A stretch of DNA of 64,000 bases from Brevinema_A sp051647535 (GTDB lineage: Bacteria > Spirochaetota > Brevinematia > Brevinematales > Brevinemataceae): positions 186,001 to 250,000 of the forward strand of contig JBOFEA010000004.1 in assembly GCA_051647535.1 (NCBI GenBank). The letters are read 5' to 3'. Below are positions 25,041-34,362 of this stretch, piece after piece. Position numbers and translations under genes: made by a program. Within the stretch, counting starts at the first letter, position 1. Each line of letters opens with the position of its first letter. Below the pieces are notes generated by a model. That model did no database searches. It saw only the letters and a list, made by a program, of their open reading frames with translations, and was not told the origin of the DNA.

Positions 25041-26732
25041 ATGCTGGAACGAATAGCTATACAAAACTTTGCTGTTATCAGTAATTTGGAAATTTCGTTT
25101 TATAAAGGATTTTCTGTATTCACCGGAGAAACAGGCGCAGGAAAATCTGTACTCATTGGTGCATTAGGCTTATTATTGGGCGGACGAAGTGATTCATCTA
25201 TGATTAGAACAGATAAAGATATTATGTTTGTAGAAGGAGAATTTTTGATTTCAGACAATGAAACTAAAAATTTTCTGTTCAATAATAATATTGATATTGA
25301 AGATTCCCTCATCATCCGCCGCGAAATTCACAGAAACGGTAAAAATCGGATCTTTATCAACAGCAAACAAGAAACACTAACCAAACTAGAAGAAATTGGT
25401 GTTCGATTAGCTGATATGCATGGCCAACACGATCACCAGCTTCTCTTAAACAAAAAAGTTCATGGAGATATTTTGGATTCATTTGGAAAGTTGAAAACCC
25501 ATGTCAACGAATTTTCAGAGTTTTATCAACATACTATTTCAAAACTGGAACAAAAAAATATCTTAATAACCCACGCTTTAAATCTCAAAAAAGACAAAGA
25601 ATTTTATCAAAATGCATATCAGGAAATTTCTCAAGCTTCTTTCCAAACAGATGAAGAAGAAACCCTTCAAGAAAATCTAAACCAAGCCCAGCATAGAGAA
25701 AAAATACTTACTGCCCTTACCCATGCTTATCAATGTATTCATGATGCTGAAATTAATGCTTCTTTGATGCTTGATGATGCAAAAAAATCCCTACAGAGTA
25801 TTTCATCTTTTGCTCAAAAATATGAAGAACTAACAGATATTTTGGAAGACGCATCTGCAAAAACCAAAGAAAGTGCCCATCTCTTATCTTCATACATTGA
25901 ATCTTGGGATATTAACAGAGAAGAATTGGATGAAATCCTAGACAGACAAGCTTTGCTGAAAGAACTAAAAAGAAAATATCAAAAAAATACTGTTGATGAA
26001 TTAAATAATTTTAAAGAAGAATGTTTGCTGTTGATTGATAAAGCAGAGAATTTAGATTTGGAAATGGAATTATTGGAAAACGAGTGCCTTTCAGCTGTGA
26101 AAACCTTAGGAGAAAAATCCCTCGAATTATCAAAACTCCGCCAAACAACAGCGTTAGAGATGAGCAAAAAAATCGAACAGGAACTTTCGTTTTTAGGAAT
26201 GGAAGGAACCCGATTTGAAGTTAAAATCACCTATACAAAACAAGAAGATTCTTTTTTAATATTAAATAATATGCCCCTCCACGTTTCAGATAAAGGAATC
26301 GATCGAATTGAATTTATGATTGCGGCAAATGTAGGTGAAGAACCCAAACCATTATCAAAAACAGCTTCAGGAGGAGAAATTTCCCGTATTATGCTTGCAT
26401 TAAAAACAGCTCTTTCTCAGAATGATCCTGTTAATATAAGTATTTTCGACGAAATAGATGCAGGTATTGGAGGGATGATTTCTCATAACGTAGCAGTAAA
26501 AATAAAAGAATTATCCTTAATCAGACAAGTATTTTGTATCACCCACCTTGCTCAAATTGCTGCTAAATCAGATCATCACTATCAAATAAGTAAATTTTCA
26601 AATAATTCCGAAACATTTACTTCTATAAAAAAACTGGATTATAACGAACGAATTCAAGAAATTGCACGAATGCTTGGAAGCCAAGGTCAAAATTCCGAAA
26701 AATTAGCACGAGAACTATTACAAGATCAATAA
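25041..26732 (+). CDS. recN: DNA repair protein RecN
   Basis: The 563-residue SMC-like protein has Walker A GETGAGKS at residues 29-36, the DMHGQHDHQLLL motif specific to RecN and a long coiled-coil middle (about 150-380). The C-terminal ATPase half has ASGGEISRIMLALK and IFDEIDAGIGG. RecN acts early in double-strand break repair, holding ends or sister DNA together. It ends at a bidirectional terminator whose stem begins inside the stop codon region. Confidence 0.96.
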   Translation: MLERIAIQNFAVISNLEISFYKGFSVFTGETGAGKSVLIGALGLLLGGRSDSSMIRTDKDIMFVEGEFLISDNETKNFLFNNNIDIEDSLIIRREIHRNGKNRIFINSKQETLTKLEEIGVRLADMHGQHDHQLLLNKKVHGDILDSFGKLKTHVNEFSEFYQHTISKLEQKNILITHALNLKKDKEFYQNAYQEISQASFQTDEEETLQENLNQAQHREKILTALTHAYQCIHDAEINASLMLDDAKKSLQSISSFAQKYEELTDILEDASAKTKESAHLLSSYIESWDINREELDEILDRQALLKELKRKYQKNTVDELNNFKEECLLLIDKAENLDLEMELLENECLSAVKTLGEKSLELSKLRQTTALEMSKKIEQELSFLGMEGTRFEVKITYTKQEDSFLILNNMPLHVSDKGIDRIEFMIAANVGEEPKPLSKTASGGEISRIMLALKTALSQNDPVNISIFDEIDAGIGGMISHNVAVKIKELSLIRQVFCITHLAQIAAKSDHHYQISKFSNNSETFTSIKKLDYNERIQEIARMLGSQGQNSEKLARELLQDQ

Positions 26733-26761
26733 CAAAAAACTCCCTTTGGGAGTTTTTTGTT
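26731..26761. terminator. Bidirectional terminator after recN
   Basis: A 14-bp stem (AACAAAAAACTCCC and complement) with a 3-nt loop and A/T flanks serves recN and the converging gene at 26772. Confidence 0.92.
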
Positions 26762-26771
26762 ATTGAACGAT

Positions 26772-27494
26772 TTACGACAAATACGAAATTAGTATTGTTT
26801 CCAAATTATAATGGATATTAGAAAAATTATGATACGGAAGATCATCACAAATATCAATCATATATGAATATTCAAACTTATCCGGCACAATACCCAAAAT
26901 CTTTTCTACTGTTTGATAAATATCCAGCATACTGACTTTTATTCCGCCCAATACTACAGGACTTTTAGGTATTTGATTTTCCAACAAATTATATACAATA
27001 TCATTAGGATGTATTATTCGAAACAACGACTTCTTTTCCCAAACCAATTGGTCAAAATAATGGTTAAGAAGTTCGGTACAAGGATGATTTTTGTATGAAG
27101 TGTTCAAAATATCAGGTAGAATTATTGGAAATACATTATCAAAAGTATCAAAAAATTGTGTAAACATATGATATAATGCAAATACTTTATTAAGTTCAGT
27201 ATGATTTGATTGATAAGAAAAATTTTGAAAAATTCTGATAATAGAAGAGGTTTTATGAAATTTATTAATTATTTGATGAATCCGCAAAAAAAAATAATAC
27301 AAATATTCCGGTTCGAATAAACAAGAATCATATAAATCAATATAAGCATCAATCCAAATTTCTTTAAATTTGGGAGTTTCAGAAACCATTGATTTTTCAT
27401 CAAATACATTTATATCCGGCTGTAATTCAAAAAAAGGCATGATTGTCTGCAAAGGGCTTTTTTGATAAGATACAATAGCTATTGAAGACTGCAT
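26772..27494 (-). CDS. Hypothetical protein downstream of polA
   Basis: I do not recognise this 240-residue protein. It has no signal peptide and is rich in aromatic and Asn/Asp residues. A segment RIIHPNDIVYNLLENQ, together with KILGIVPDKFEYSY, is faintly reminiscent of the C-terminal part of nucleotide-sugar epimerases. The N-terminus has no Rossmann glycine motif, however. It is separated from polA by 18 bp with AGGAG before the start, so it is probably co-transcribed with polA. A degenerate SDR-like protein is one possibility, at low confidence. Confidence 0.65.
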   Translation of the reverse strand: MQSSIAIVSYQKSPLQTIMPFFELQPDINVFDEKSMVSETPKFKEIWIDAYIDLYDSCLFEPEYLYYFFLRIHQIINKFHKTSSIIRIFQNFSYQSNHTELNKVFALYHMFTQFFDTFDNVFPIILPDILNTSYKNHPCTELLNHYFDQLVWEKKSLFRIIHPNDIVYNLLENQIPKSPVVLGGIKVSMLDIYQTVEKILGIVPDKFEYSYMIDICDDLPYHNFSNIHYNLETILISYLS

Positions 27495-27512
27495 AAATTT
27501 CTCCTGTTTCCT

Positions 27513-30104
27513 TTAATGAGCTTCCGCCCAATTAGAACCGATTCCAACATTAACTTCCAAAAGAAGATCAGGCATTGCAATTTCAGCCATTACCTTTGAT
27601 AAATCATTTACAAACAACTCACTTGTTTTGGGATTTGCTTCAAATAACAGTTCATCATGCACTTGAAGAATCATTTGAACATCATTAACATATGATTCAA
27701 GAATCATATGGTGGATTTGAATCATTGATTTTTTAATAATATCGGCTGCAGTTCCTTGCACAACCGCATTAATAGCAAACCGCGAAGGATGAGACAAATT
27801 TGTTAACTTATCTATTTTTTTTCTTAATAATTCGGGAGTAGGACGGCGACGGCCGTACATGGTTTGGACAAAACCATTATCATGTGCAAATTCAAGCGTA
27901 CTCTGCATAAATTTCGAAACACCCGGAAATGTTTCAAAATAACGATCAATAAAATCTTTTGCTTTACTGAAATCTACTTCCAATTCATTTGCCAAACGAA
28001 ATGCAGACATTCCGTAACTGATTCCGTAATTGATTGTTTTTGCAGCACGGCGTTGATCTTGAGTAATATCTTCCTCTTGAATCCCAAACATCAAAGAAGC
28101 TGTTTGACGATGAATATCTTTTCCTTCTAAGAAAAATTTTCTCATTTTTTCATCGCTCGATAAGTGGGCAAATAAACGAAGTTCTATCTGGGAATAGTCC
28201 GCACTTATCAATATTTTCCCTTCAGAAGGAATAAAGGCTGAACGGATTTCTTTTCCTAATTCACTTTTGATAGGAATATTCTGCAGATTAGGATCTCCGG
28301 AAGAAAGTCTTCCGGTAGCTGTAACTGTTTGATGAAGTGTTGTGTGTAATCTATGATGTTCATCTGCAAGTTTAGGAAGTGAATCCGTGTAAGTATTTTT
28401 AAACTTGGACAAAGACCTATATTGAAGAACTTCTCGAGGCAGAGGGTGGATAAAAGATAACGCTTCTAAACTCTCTTCATCGGTAGAATATGATTTGGTT
28501 TTTGTTTTCTTATAAGGTTGCAATCCTATTTCTTCAAAAAGAATTTGTCCTAGCTGTTTCGGCGACAAAATATTAAACTCTCTTCCTGCCAAATGATAAA
28601 TCTTTTGACTTAATACTTCCAACTGCTTATCAAGCTGAAGGGAAATTTTTTGCAACAACGGAATATCAATTTTCACTCCAATAGATTCTAATTCAGCTAA
28701 AATAGGTCTCAAAGGCAGTTCTATCTGTTCATAAATTGCCAGCATATTCTTTTCAGATAACGAATTCTCCATTATCTGAAACAATTGCGGAAAAATTTTT
28801 GCTGTTGTTTCATGCTGACCAATGTAAGAAAAAGATAATGCCTCAATAGAATAAACACTTCTTGCCGGATCAAGCAAATAAGCCATCAATTTTAAATCTT
28901 GGCACTTAGGTAGAAAAATATCAAAAGCTCCAAAGATATGGATTAGTTTTTTATAGTCAAAAACTAATATCTCTTTTTTATTTTCGTGAAGTGCAGAGAA
29001 AAACATCGACAACATTTCTTTAAATTCAGGGATTCTTTCTACAGATAAATGAAAAATTTCATCAGATCCCGCAAATTCCAATATATTATCTTCAAACTGT
29101 AAAGAAATAATATCACTACTGCTCAATATATCCAAGGTCGTCAAATGAAATTTCTGAATATTTTTTTGCCGGCAGGATGTAGGAAATAATTCAAGTGATC
29201 CTTGGGATTCCTTAGACTCTTCTTGAAGACGCCGGACAATTTCTTTAATCAAAGAATGAAGCTCCAACTCCTGTAATTTATCCAAAAACGGTGCAGAAGC
29301 CACATCTGATAATGTTAATATGCCTTCGTAAATTTTAGGTATCTCAACATCCAAATCATGATTTAATTTTACCAACTCTAAACTCATAAATGCTGCATCT
29401 CTATGCTCTTCCAGTTTTTTTGCTAATGACGCCGGTATATGCTCTAAATTTTGATAAATATTTTCCAAACTGTGATATTCTTCTATTAATTTCACAGCAC
29501 CTTTTTCTCCAATTCCCTTTACTCCGGGAATATTGTCAGACGTATCACCAACAATTGCAAGAAAATCTTTTATTTCTGACGGATAAACACCTTTCAATTC
29601 TTTAACACCATCTTTGTCCAAGATTAAAATTCCATCTCCGCTTTTTTTAGAAGGTAGAACAGCAAGAACATTATTTCCAACCAATTGAAGAAGATCTTTA
29701 TCTCCTGTAAAAATAAGAATTTCATTCTCTTCCGAATAGCGATGAACCAAAGAAGCCAGAACATCATCAGCTTCATAACCTTCTTTAACAATAGCAGGGA
29801 TACCTGCTAATTCCAAACATTGTTTAGCAATAGAAATTTGTTCTATTAAATCGGGAGGAGTTTCACGGCGGGTTGCTTTGTATCCGTCAAACTCTTTTTT
29901 TCTTTCCAAAGTATGTCTGGGAACATCAAAAGCAGCTGCTATACCATGGCAGGGATATTTTTTAATAACATGAAAAATCATTCTCAAAAATCCAAAGACA
30001 GCACTGGTAGGCTGGCCGTTTTTCGTGTATAAAGGATTCTTCAACATAGCAAAATACGATCTGAACAATAATCCGGACGCATCAATAAGAATAATTTTTT
30101 TCAT
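27513..30104 (-). CDS. polA: DNA polymerase I
   Basis: The start is the ATG at 30104 (KKIILIDASGLLFRSYFAM), giving 863 residues. An extended frame to 30320 runs through the promoter and is not used. Domains: 5'-3' flap nuclease (about 1-290, with ADDVLASL and GDTSDNIPGVKGIGEKGA), a 3'-5' exonuclease fold (about 310-480) and polymerase (about 490-863). The polymerase motifs are A (ISADYSQIELRLFAH), B (RRAAKTINYGISYGMS) and C (QVHDELLFE). The exonuclease fold lacks the Exo I Asp-x-Glu and the Exo II Asn/Asp residues, so proofreading is probably absent, as in Taq polymerase. Confidence 0.95.
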   Translation of the reverse strand: MKKIILIDASGLLFRSYFAMLKNPLYTKNGQPTSAVFGFLRMIFHVIKKYPCHGIAAAFDVPRHTLERKKEFDGYKATRRETPPDLIEQISIAKQCLELAGIPAIVKEGYEADDVLASLVHRYSEENEILIFTGDKDLLQLVGNNVLAVLPSKKSGDGILILDKDGVKELKGVYPSEIKDFLAIVGDTSDNIPGVKGIGEKGAVKLIEEYHSLENIYQNLEHIPASLAKKLEEHRDAAFMSLELVKLNHDLDVEIPKIYEGILTLSDVASAPFLDKLQELELHSLIKEIVRRLQEESKESQGSLELFPTSCRQKNIQKFHLTTLDILSSSDIISLQFEDNILEFAGSDEIFHLSVERIPEFKEMLSMFFSALHENKKEILVFDYKKLIHIFGAFDIFLPKCQDLKLMAYLLDPARSVYSIEALSFSYIGQHETTAKIFPQLFQIMENSLSEKNMLAIYEQIELPLRPILAELESIGVKIDIPLLQKISLQLDKQLEVLSQKIYHLAGREFNILSPKQLGQILFEEIGLQPYKKTKTKSYSTDEESLEALSFIHPLPREVLQYRSLSKFKNTYTDSLPKLADEHHRLHTTLHQTVTATGRLSSGDPNLQNIPIKSELGKEIRSAFIPSEGKILISADYSQIELRLFAHLSSDEKMRKFFLEGKDIHRQTASLMFGIQEEDITQDQRRAAKTINYGISYGMSAFRLANELEVDFSKAKDFIDRYFETFPGVSKFMQSTLEFAHDNGFVQTMYGRRRPTPELLRKKIDKLTNLSHPSRFAINAVVQGTAADIIKKSMIQIHHMILESYVNDVQMILQVHDELLFEANPKTSELFVNDLSKVMAEIAMPDLLLEVNVGIGSNWAEAH

Positions 30105-30138
30105 TCCCTCACACTCTCTTAACTGATAAATTAAAAAT

Positions 30139-30147
30139 ATTATAGCA
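30139..30147 (-). promoter_or_regulatory. Extended -10 promoter of polA
   Basis: On the minus strand TGCTATAAT forms an extended -10; the -35 is poor. Transcription would begin near 30132, giving a leader of about 28 nt before the polA start. Confidence 0.65.
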
Positions 30148-30201
30148 TGTTTTTTTAATTTTTCATAGGAAATAACAAAGAAAAGAGAAGGATACATTGT
30201 A

Positions 30202-30411
30202 CCCCCCTCTTGCAAATAGATAGGAATGAAGATAGGATAAATAACGAAAAGAAATTTGAGATAAGAAGAAAAAAGATATGTGTATTTCTCAATACAAATA
30301 AAAACTATTAAACTTTTCAAAAAAAGACAAAAAAAAACGAAAGCCGCTTAAAAGCGGCTTTCGTTTACAAACTCCTCACCCTAGTGAGAATTTGCAAGAT
30401 TTGGGGGGGGG
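30202..30411. repeat. C6 and G9 tracts in a long-range inverted repeat
   Basis: C6 at 30202-30207 is followed by TCTTGCAAAT. Its inverse, ATTTGCAAGA, occurs at about 30390-30399, followed by TTT and then nine G at 30403-30411. The arms are about 170 bp apart. A smaller inverted repeat, CTCAC/GTGAG, is at 30375-30388. The 320-bp gap between polA and the barrel gene also holds the polA promoter and a terminator, and no gene. Confidence 0.6.
30335..30366 (-). terminator. Terminator of the UPF0164-like gene
   Basis: The stem AAACGAAAGCCGCTT and its complement, with a very small loop, is followed on the minus strand by at least eight T. It lies about 60 bases downstream of the stop codon. Confidence 0.92.
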
Positions 30412-30424
30412 AAACTTTTAATTA

Positions 30425-31879
30425 TTAAACACCTTTAAGGGAATTATCAACCAATTGACCAGCTTGAGTTTTAGCACGTTCTTTTCTTTCAAATCTTTCA
30501 CGAGCTCTAGCTTTTCTTTGAGGTGAATTGTCCAAACCAACAGTAAAGTTCAGATAAAATTGATCGCTTTTAAAGAATTCCAAATAACTTTGTCTATAAT
30601 AAGCGAAATCTATTCTTCCCCATTTCCAACCAGCACCAAGTCCAGCTGTAATAAAGGAATCGTATATACCAACTCTTACATCTAAAAAACGGAACAGTTT
30701 TGTTTCAACACCAGCTCTCACCTTATTTGCCCAAGAAATATAAGGATTAGAAGCATTTTCAAATTCCAAATATAATCCAACTTCTTGAATAAAGTGATTG
30801 TTGAAGTAAAATCTATAAGAAGTACCGAAATCAACTGAAAATGGAATTTTAGAATTTTGAATGACGGAACCTAATCCATCAATTGACTTCCAAACATAAC
30901 CTGTAGATAAAGCATCACGGACAGCTATACCAAAAATCCAGTTCTGAATCCGAAGAGACATACCAAAATCTGATGAAATACTACCAGCTTGAAAGATATT
31001 TTTCTGTAATGAAGAAAAAATATTTGCCATTTGAGAAATATCAATAAAACCGTCAGAAGTCATTTTAAATCTTTGGGAATAACGCACGGTAACCCCTAAA
31101 GATAATCCAGAAACATCATCTAAAGCTGCAAAAGGAATACGATAACCATAGCCTAAGTTAGCAGTCAATTCAACAGTAGCAGCAACAACTGCTTCCGGTA
31201 TAAATGTATGCAGAAACGCATCCGGATTAGTTTCCAACTGGCTAACAATATAGTCAACAGCATTTATTATATCTTTCTCACTAATACCCAGATCAGATAA
31301 ATTTTTACCGATATTCCTTTCTACAATACCTCTTAATTGAGAAGTAGAAACAGGCCCAGTATTAACAGCTTGAAAATACTCATCAGCCGTCTTTGCAATC
31401 GTATTTAAACTAACTCCAGATTTGGCAATAATATTTTCAGGATTCTGCCTGACAGCAAAAGCCACATCAGAAGAAGAAGTCGTCCAAAATCCAAATCCCT
31501 TACCCATATAACCAGCACCCAAAGGCCCGTTGAGACCTACATTTGGAAGAGATGTTGTAAATTGATCGTAATTGATATCACCAAAAGAAGACTGACCGGA
31601 AGTCACTTTTTTAACTTCGTCAAGAAGACTAAACATATCAGGATTTAAAGAAGCTCCTATACAAACAAAAGGAGCCAAATCATGATCTGCCATTAAACCT
31701 AAATTTGCAGGATTTCTTATAACAGAAAATGTATAGCCTATTGTAGAAACACCAACTCCACCCATTCCCATTGAAGCCGCATTCTTATAAAGACGTCCTT
31801 CAACCGCCTGTGCAAATAACGAATCAATAGGTAGTAACAAAATTAGCAAAAATAAAATTATTGCATTTAAACTCTTCAT
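30425..31879 (-). CDS. Outer-membrane beta-barrel protein, UPF0164/PorV-like
   Basis: The 484-residue protein starts at the ATG at 31879, because AAAGG lies seven bases upstream of it; an ATG two codons earlier is too close to that site. A signal peptide ends near DSLFAQ. The N-terminal segment KNAASMGMGGVGVSTIG and then RNPANLGL match the opening of the UPF0164/PorV/FadL-like barrel families found in spirochaetes and Bacteroidota. Later strands such as LGVTVRYSQRF and DVRVGIYDSFITAGLGAGWKWG fit a barrel. A long helical insert (about residues 150-220) may plug the pore. A Lys/Arg-rich tail ends the protein. Hydrophobic-ligand uptake is possible but unproven. Confidence 0.75.
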   Translation of the reverse strand: MKSLNAIILFLLILLLPIDSLFAQAVEGRLYKNAASMGMGGVGVSTIGYTFSVIRNPANLGLMADHDLAPFVCIGASLNPDMFSLLDEVKKVTSGQSSFGDINYDQFTTSLPNVGLNGPLGAGYMGKGFGFWTTSSSDVAFAVRQNPENIIAKSGVSLNTIAKTADEYFQAVNTGPVSTSQLRGIVERNIGKNLSDLGISEKDIINAVDYIVSQLETNPDAFLHTFIPEAVVAATVELTANLGYGYRIPFAALDDVSGLSLGVTVRYSQRFKMTSDGFIDISQMANIFSSLQKNIFQAGSISSDFGMSLRIQNWIFGIAVRDALSTGYVWKSIDGLGSVIQNSKIPFSVDFGTSYRFYFNNHFIQEVGLYLEFENASNPYISWANKVRAGVETKLFRFLDVRVGIYDSFITAGLGAGWKWGRIDFAYYRQSYLEFFKSDQFYLNFTVGLDNSPQRKARARERFERKERAKTQAGQLVDNSLKGV

Positions 31880-32103
31880 CACCATACCTTTACACTAAAA
31901 AGATTGTTTTTACTAAATTGACATAATAAGCTATTTAAATTACTAACAATCGATCTATTTGTCACCTAACAATCTTTATTAAACTTTCTAATTATTCTTA
32001 CTAGAATAAGAGAGTTTTTTTTAAATTTGGTTTATGAATAACAAATCCTTTAGTTAATAAAAAAAATAACAGCTTGCATCTTCAATATTACTGCAAATAA
32101 TAT

Positions 32104-32127
32104 AAATGTCAATATATATTGACATTT
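32104..32127. promoter_or_regulatory. Perfect 24-bp palindrome, candidate operator
   Basis: AAATGTCAATAT and its exact complement form a 24-bp palindrome. Each half carries TTGACA on one strand, so it overlaps a possible -35 in both directions. It lies in the 496-bp gene-free stretch between the UPF0164-like gene and murC. That stretch also has a smaller inverted repeat TACTAAA/TTTAGTA at 32214-32234 and the murC promoter. Confidence 0.55.
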
Positions 32128-32270
32128 CAAAGTATTATAAACTGTGTATTATACTGTACGTTTTATTATATCATATTTTAACTACTAATGCAATCAAAAA
32201 TATTTCTCATTTTTACTAAATACATATTTTAGTATATATTTTCAAGCAAATATCATAATAATATTAAATT

Positions 32271-32299
32271 TTGAAAAAATTATGAAAATTCTTTATAAT
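32271..32299 (+). promoter_or_regulatory. Promoter of murC with tandem -10 repeats
   Basis: TTGAAA at 32271-32276, a 17-base spacer and TATAAT at 32294-32299. The -10 lies in a direct repeat CTTTATAATA (32291-32300 and 32301-32310), followed by a partial third copy CTTTATATCA, so a second TATAAT sits 10 bp downstream. Confidence 0.85.
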
Positions 32300-32375
32300 A
32301 CTTTATAATACTTTATATCAGTAAAATTTTCGGCAGGATTAAAAAAATAATATTTTTAACATAAGGATCATATTT

Positions 32376-33779
32376 ATGCTCAATATTAAAGAAAATTCTC
32401 ATATTTTCTTCATTGGAATTGGAGGAGTAGGAATGTCTGCTCTTGCTACAATTCTTAATTCTCAAGGATACAAAATTTCCGGATCAGACAATAGTTCATC
32501 AGACGCAATCGAAAAATTAATCAATCAAGGAATTAATGTTTTTATCGGACATAATAAAGAAAACATAACATCTGATATTGACTATATTGTATACACTAAT
32601 GCTGTTAATTCTGAAAATCCCGAAATTCAACAAGCAGAAAAACTCAATATACCTCTTATTGTCCGTGCTAAAATGCTTAATTTTGTTGGTTCTCATTTTT
32701 TCAGTATTGGTGTATCTGGCACTCATGGAAAAACAACAACAACATCTATGACTGCTAAAATATTTTTAGCTGCAGGCATAGATCCTTCTCTAGCGGTAGG
32801 TGGATATCTTGCAGAAATAGACGGCTCAGGATATTTTGGAAAAAGCAACACGATGATTTATGAAGCATGTGAAGCATTTGGATCATTAAATTATTTGTAC
32901 CCCGATATGGCTTTATTGACAAACATTGATGAAGATCATTTGGAATTCTTCAAAAACAGACAAGAAGTGGAAGACTTATTCTTACATTATTTCAATACCC
33001 ATTTGTCTCCCAACTCATTATTAATTTGGAATGCTGATGATGAGGGTTTGGCACTTGTTGTTGCAAAAAGCAACGTTGCCAGAAAAGTTTCTGTTTCTAT
33101 TACTGCTCGGGGAGGAGATTTTTGGGTTGAAAATATTACCCTTCATCCAAACAGTTCAGAATTCGATGTTTACTATGAAAACACCTTAATAGGACATTTT
33201 GTACTCGGAACTCCTGGTATCCATAACGTTTCCAATACACTTCTTGCTATTGCCGCAGCTAAAATTTATGGAATTGATAATGCATCTATTGTCCATGCAT
33301 TGGCTTCTTTTCAAAATGCAAAACGCCGATTTGAAATTAAAAATTCATCTGAAATGCTTACTATTATTGATGATTACGCCCATCATCCAAAGGCCGTACA
33401 GTTGACATTGGAAGCTGCCAGAAAAATTGCAGCCAAACATAATGCTAAATTAATTGCAATCTTTCAACCCCATTTGTATTCAAGAACAAAATACTTTTAC
33501 AAAGAGTTTTCTGAAGCCTTAACCTTAGCAGATAGTGTCATTTTAACAGATATATACGCAGCCCGCGAAATCAACATAGATAATATTTCTTCCGACATCA
33601 TTTGCGAAGAAATTTCTAAAAGAAAGCAGATGGATCATTTACTGTTTGAATCGGATTTTGGAAAAATTTCCGATACTATTCATCAAATAACAGAAAATAA
33701 AGCTTCAGTTGTCATTACACTAGGTGCAGGCGACATTTGGAAAATTTCAGAAAAATTAATGGAGAATATTTGTGTTTAA
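32376..33779 (+). CDS. murC: UDP-N-acetylmuramate--L-alanine ligase
   Basis: The 467-residue Mur ligase has FIGIGGVGMSAL (residues about 12-23), the ATP loop GTHGKTTTT at 115-123, a central NIDEDHLEFF motif and the C-terminal DDYAHHPKAV and FQPHLYSRTK. MurC adds L-Ala to UDP-MurNAc in the cytoplasm, the first peptide step of peptidoglycan synthesis. It is isolated from other mur genes here and starts a unit with TPR, PilZ, LapA and radA genes. Its stop overlaps the next start by 8 bases. Confidence 0.97.
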   Translation: MLNIKENSHIFFIGIGGVGMSALATILNSQGYKISGSDNSSSDAIEKLINQGINVFIGHNKENITSDIDYIVYTNAVNSENPEIQQAEKLNIPLIVRAKMLNFVGSHFFSIGVSGTHGKTTTTSMTAKIFLAAGIDPSLAVGGYLAEIDGSGYFGKSNTMIYEACEAFGSLNYLYPDMALLTNIDEDHLEFFKNRQEVEDLFLHYFNTHLSPNSLLIWNADDEGLALVVAKSNVARKVSVSITARGGDFWVENITLHPNSSEFDVYYENTLIGHFVLGTPGIHNVSNTLLAIAAAKIYGIDNASIVHALASFQNAKRRFEIKNSSEMLTIIDDYAHHPKAVQLTLEAARKIAAKHNAKLIAIFQPHLYSRTKYFYKEFSEALTLADSVILTDIYAAREINIDNISSDIICEEISKRKQMDHLLFESDFGKISDTIHQITENKASVVITLGAGDIWKISEKLMENICV

Positions 33780-34323
33780 ATTGAGATTAATATTTTTATT
33801 CGTTTTTGTGTCCATAATACACGCTCAATCCAATTCTTCTTTTACTGTTAACGAATATCAGTTTGATCCAAACAACAAAAACTTCAATAACGGAATTAGA
33901 GCAAAAGCTATAGGTGATTTTTTATTCAACAAAAAATCTTACTCCCAAGCCGTAACTTATTATGAAAAAGCTCTTCAAAATATTTCCAATGAAGCAGATA
34001 TCCCATTTAAACTCGCCCAAATTTACGAAAATCAAAAATTATGGAAACTGTCTATTTTATATTACCAACAAACCATAACATTACTTAAAAACCCCATAAA
34101 CTTTGGAAAAAGCCAACTCAATAGCTATTTGTCGCAAATACGAATTGCAAAAATACACCATCTAAACAAACAAACAAACGAAACCAAACAAATCGTTCAA
34201 CAGCTTCGACAAGAGCAATCCATATTACAATCTCTGTACCCAGAGGCATGGTTGGAATTTAACAATTACTTTAATCAGATTTATCCTGAATTCCCTATAA
34301 GAGTTACCACATCATCCAACTAA
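33772..34323 (+). CDS. Exported TPR-like protein
   Basis: The 183-residue protein starts with GTG at 33772, with GGAG seven bases upstream inside the murC 3' end. The overlap suggests translational coupling. A signal peptide ends at about SIIHAQ. Two or three tetratricopeptide-like repeats follow (AIGDFLFNKKSYSQAVTYYE, then FKLAQIYENQKLWKLSILYY). TPR proteins scaffold protein complexes; this one would act in the periplasm. No partner can be named. Confidence 0.8.
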   Translation: MFKLRLIFLFVFVSIIHAQSNSSFTVNEYQFDPNNKNFNNGIRAKAIGDFLFNKKSYSQAVTYYEKALQNISNEADIPFKLAQIYENQKLWKLSILYYQQTITLLKNPINFGKSQLNSYLSQIRIAKIHHLNKQTNETKQIVQQLRQEQSILQSLYPEAWLEFNNYFNQIYPEFPIRVTTSSN

Positions 34324-34362
34324 AAAAAATTTTAGTATTCAATTTTTATGATAAGGAATGTT

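Noticed and set aside
30105..30320. 72-codon N-terminal extension of polA
   Set aside because: It contains the polA promoter and the C6 tract, and the canonical PolA start is at 30104.
32291..32320. Tandem 10-bp repeats considered as a CRISPR-like or satellite array
   Set aside because: Fewer than three units, no spacers and no cas genes; better explained as a promoter-region repeat.
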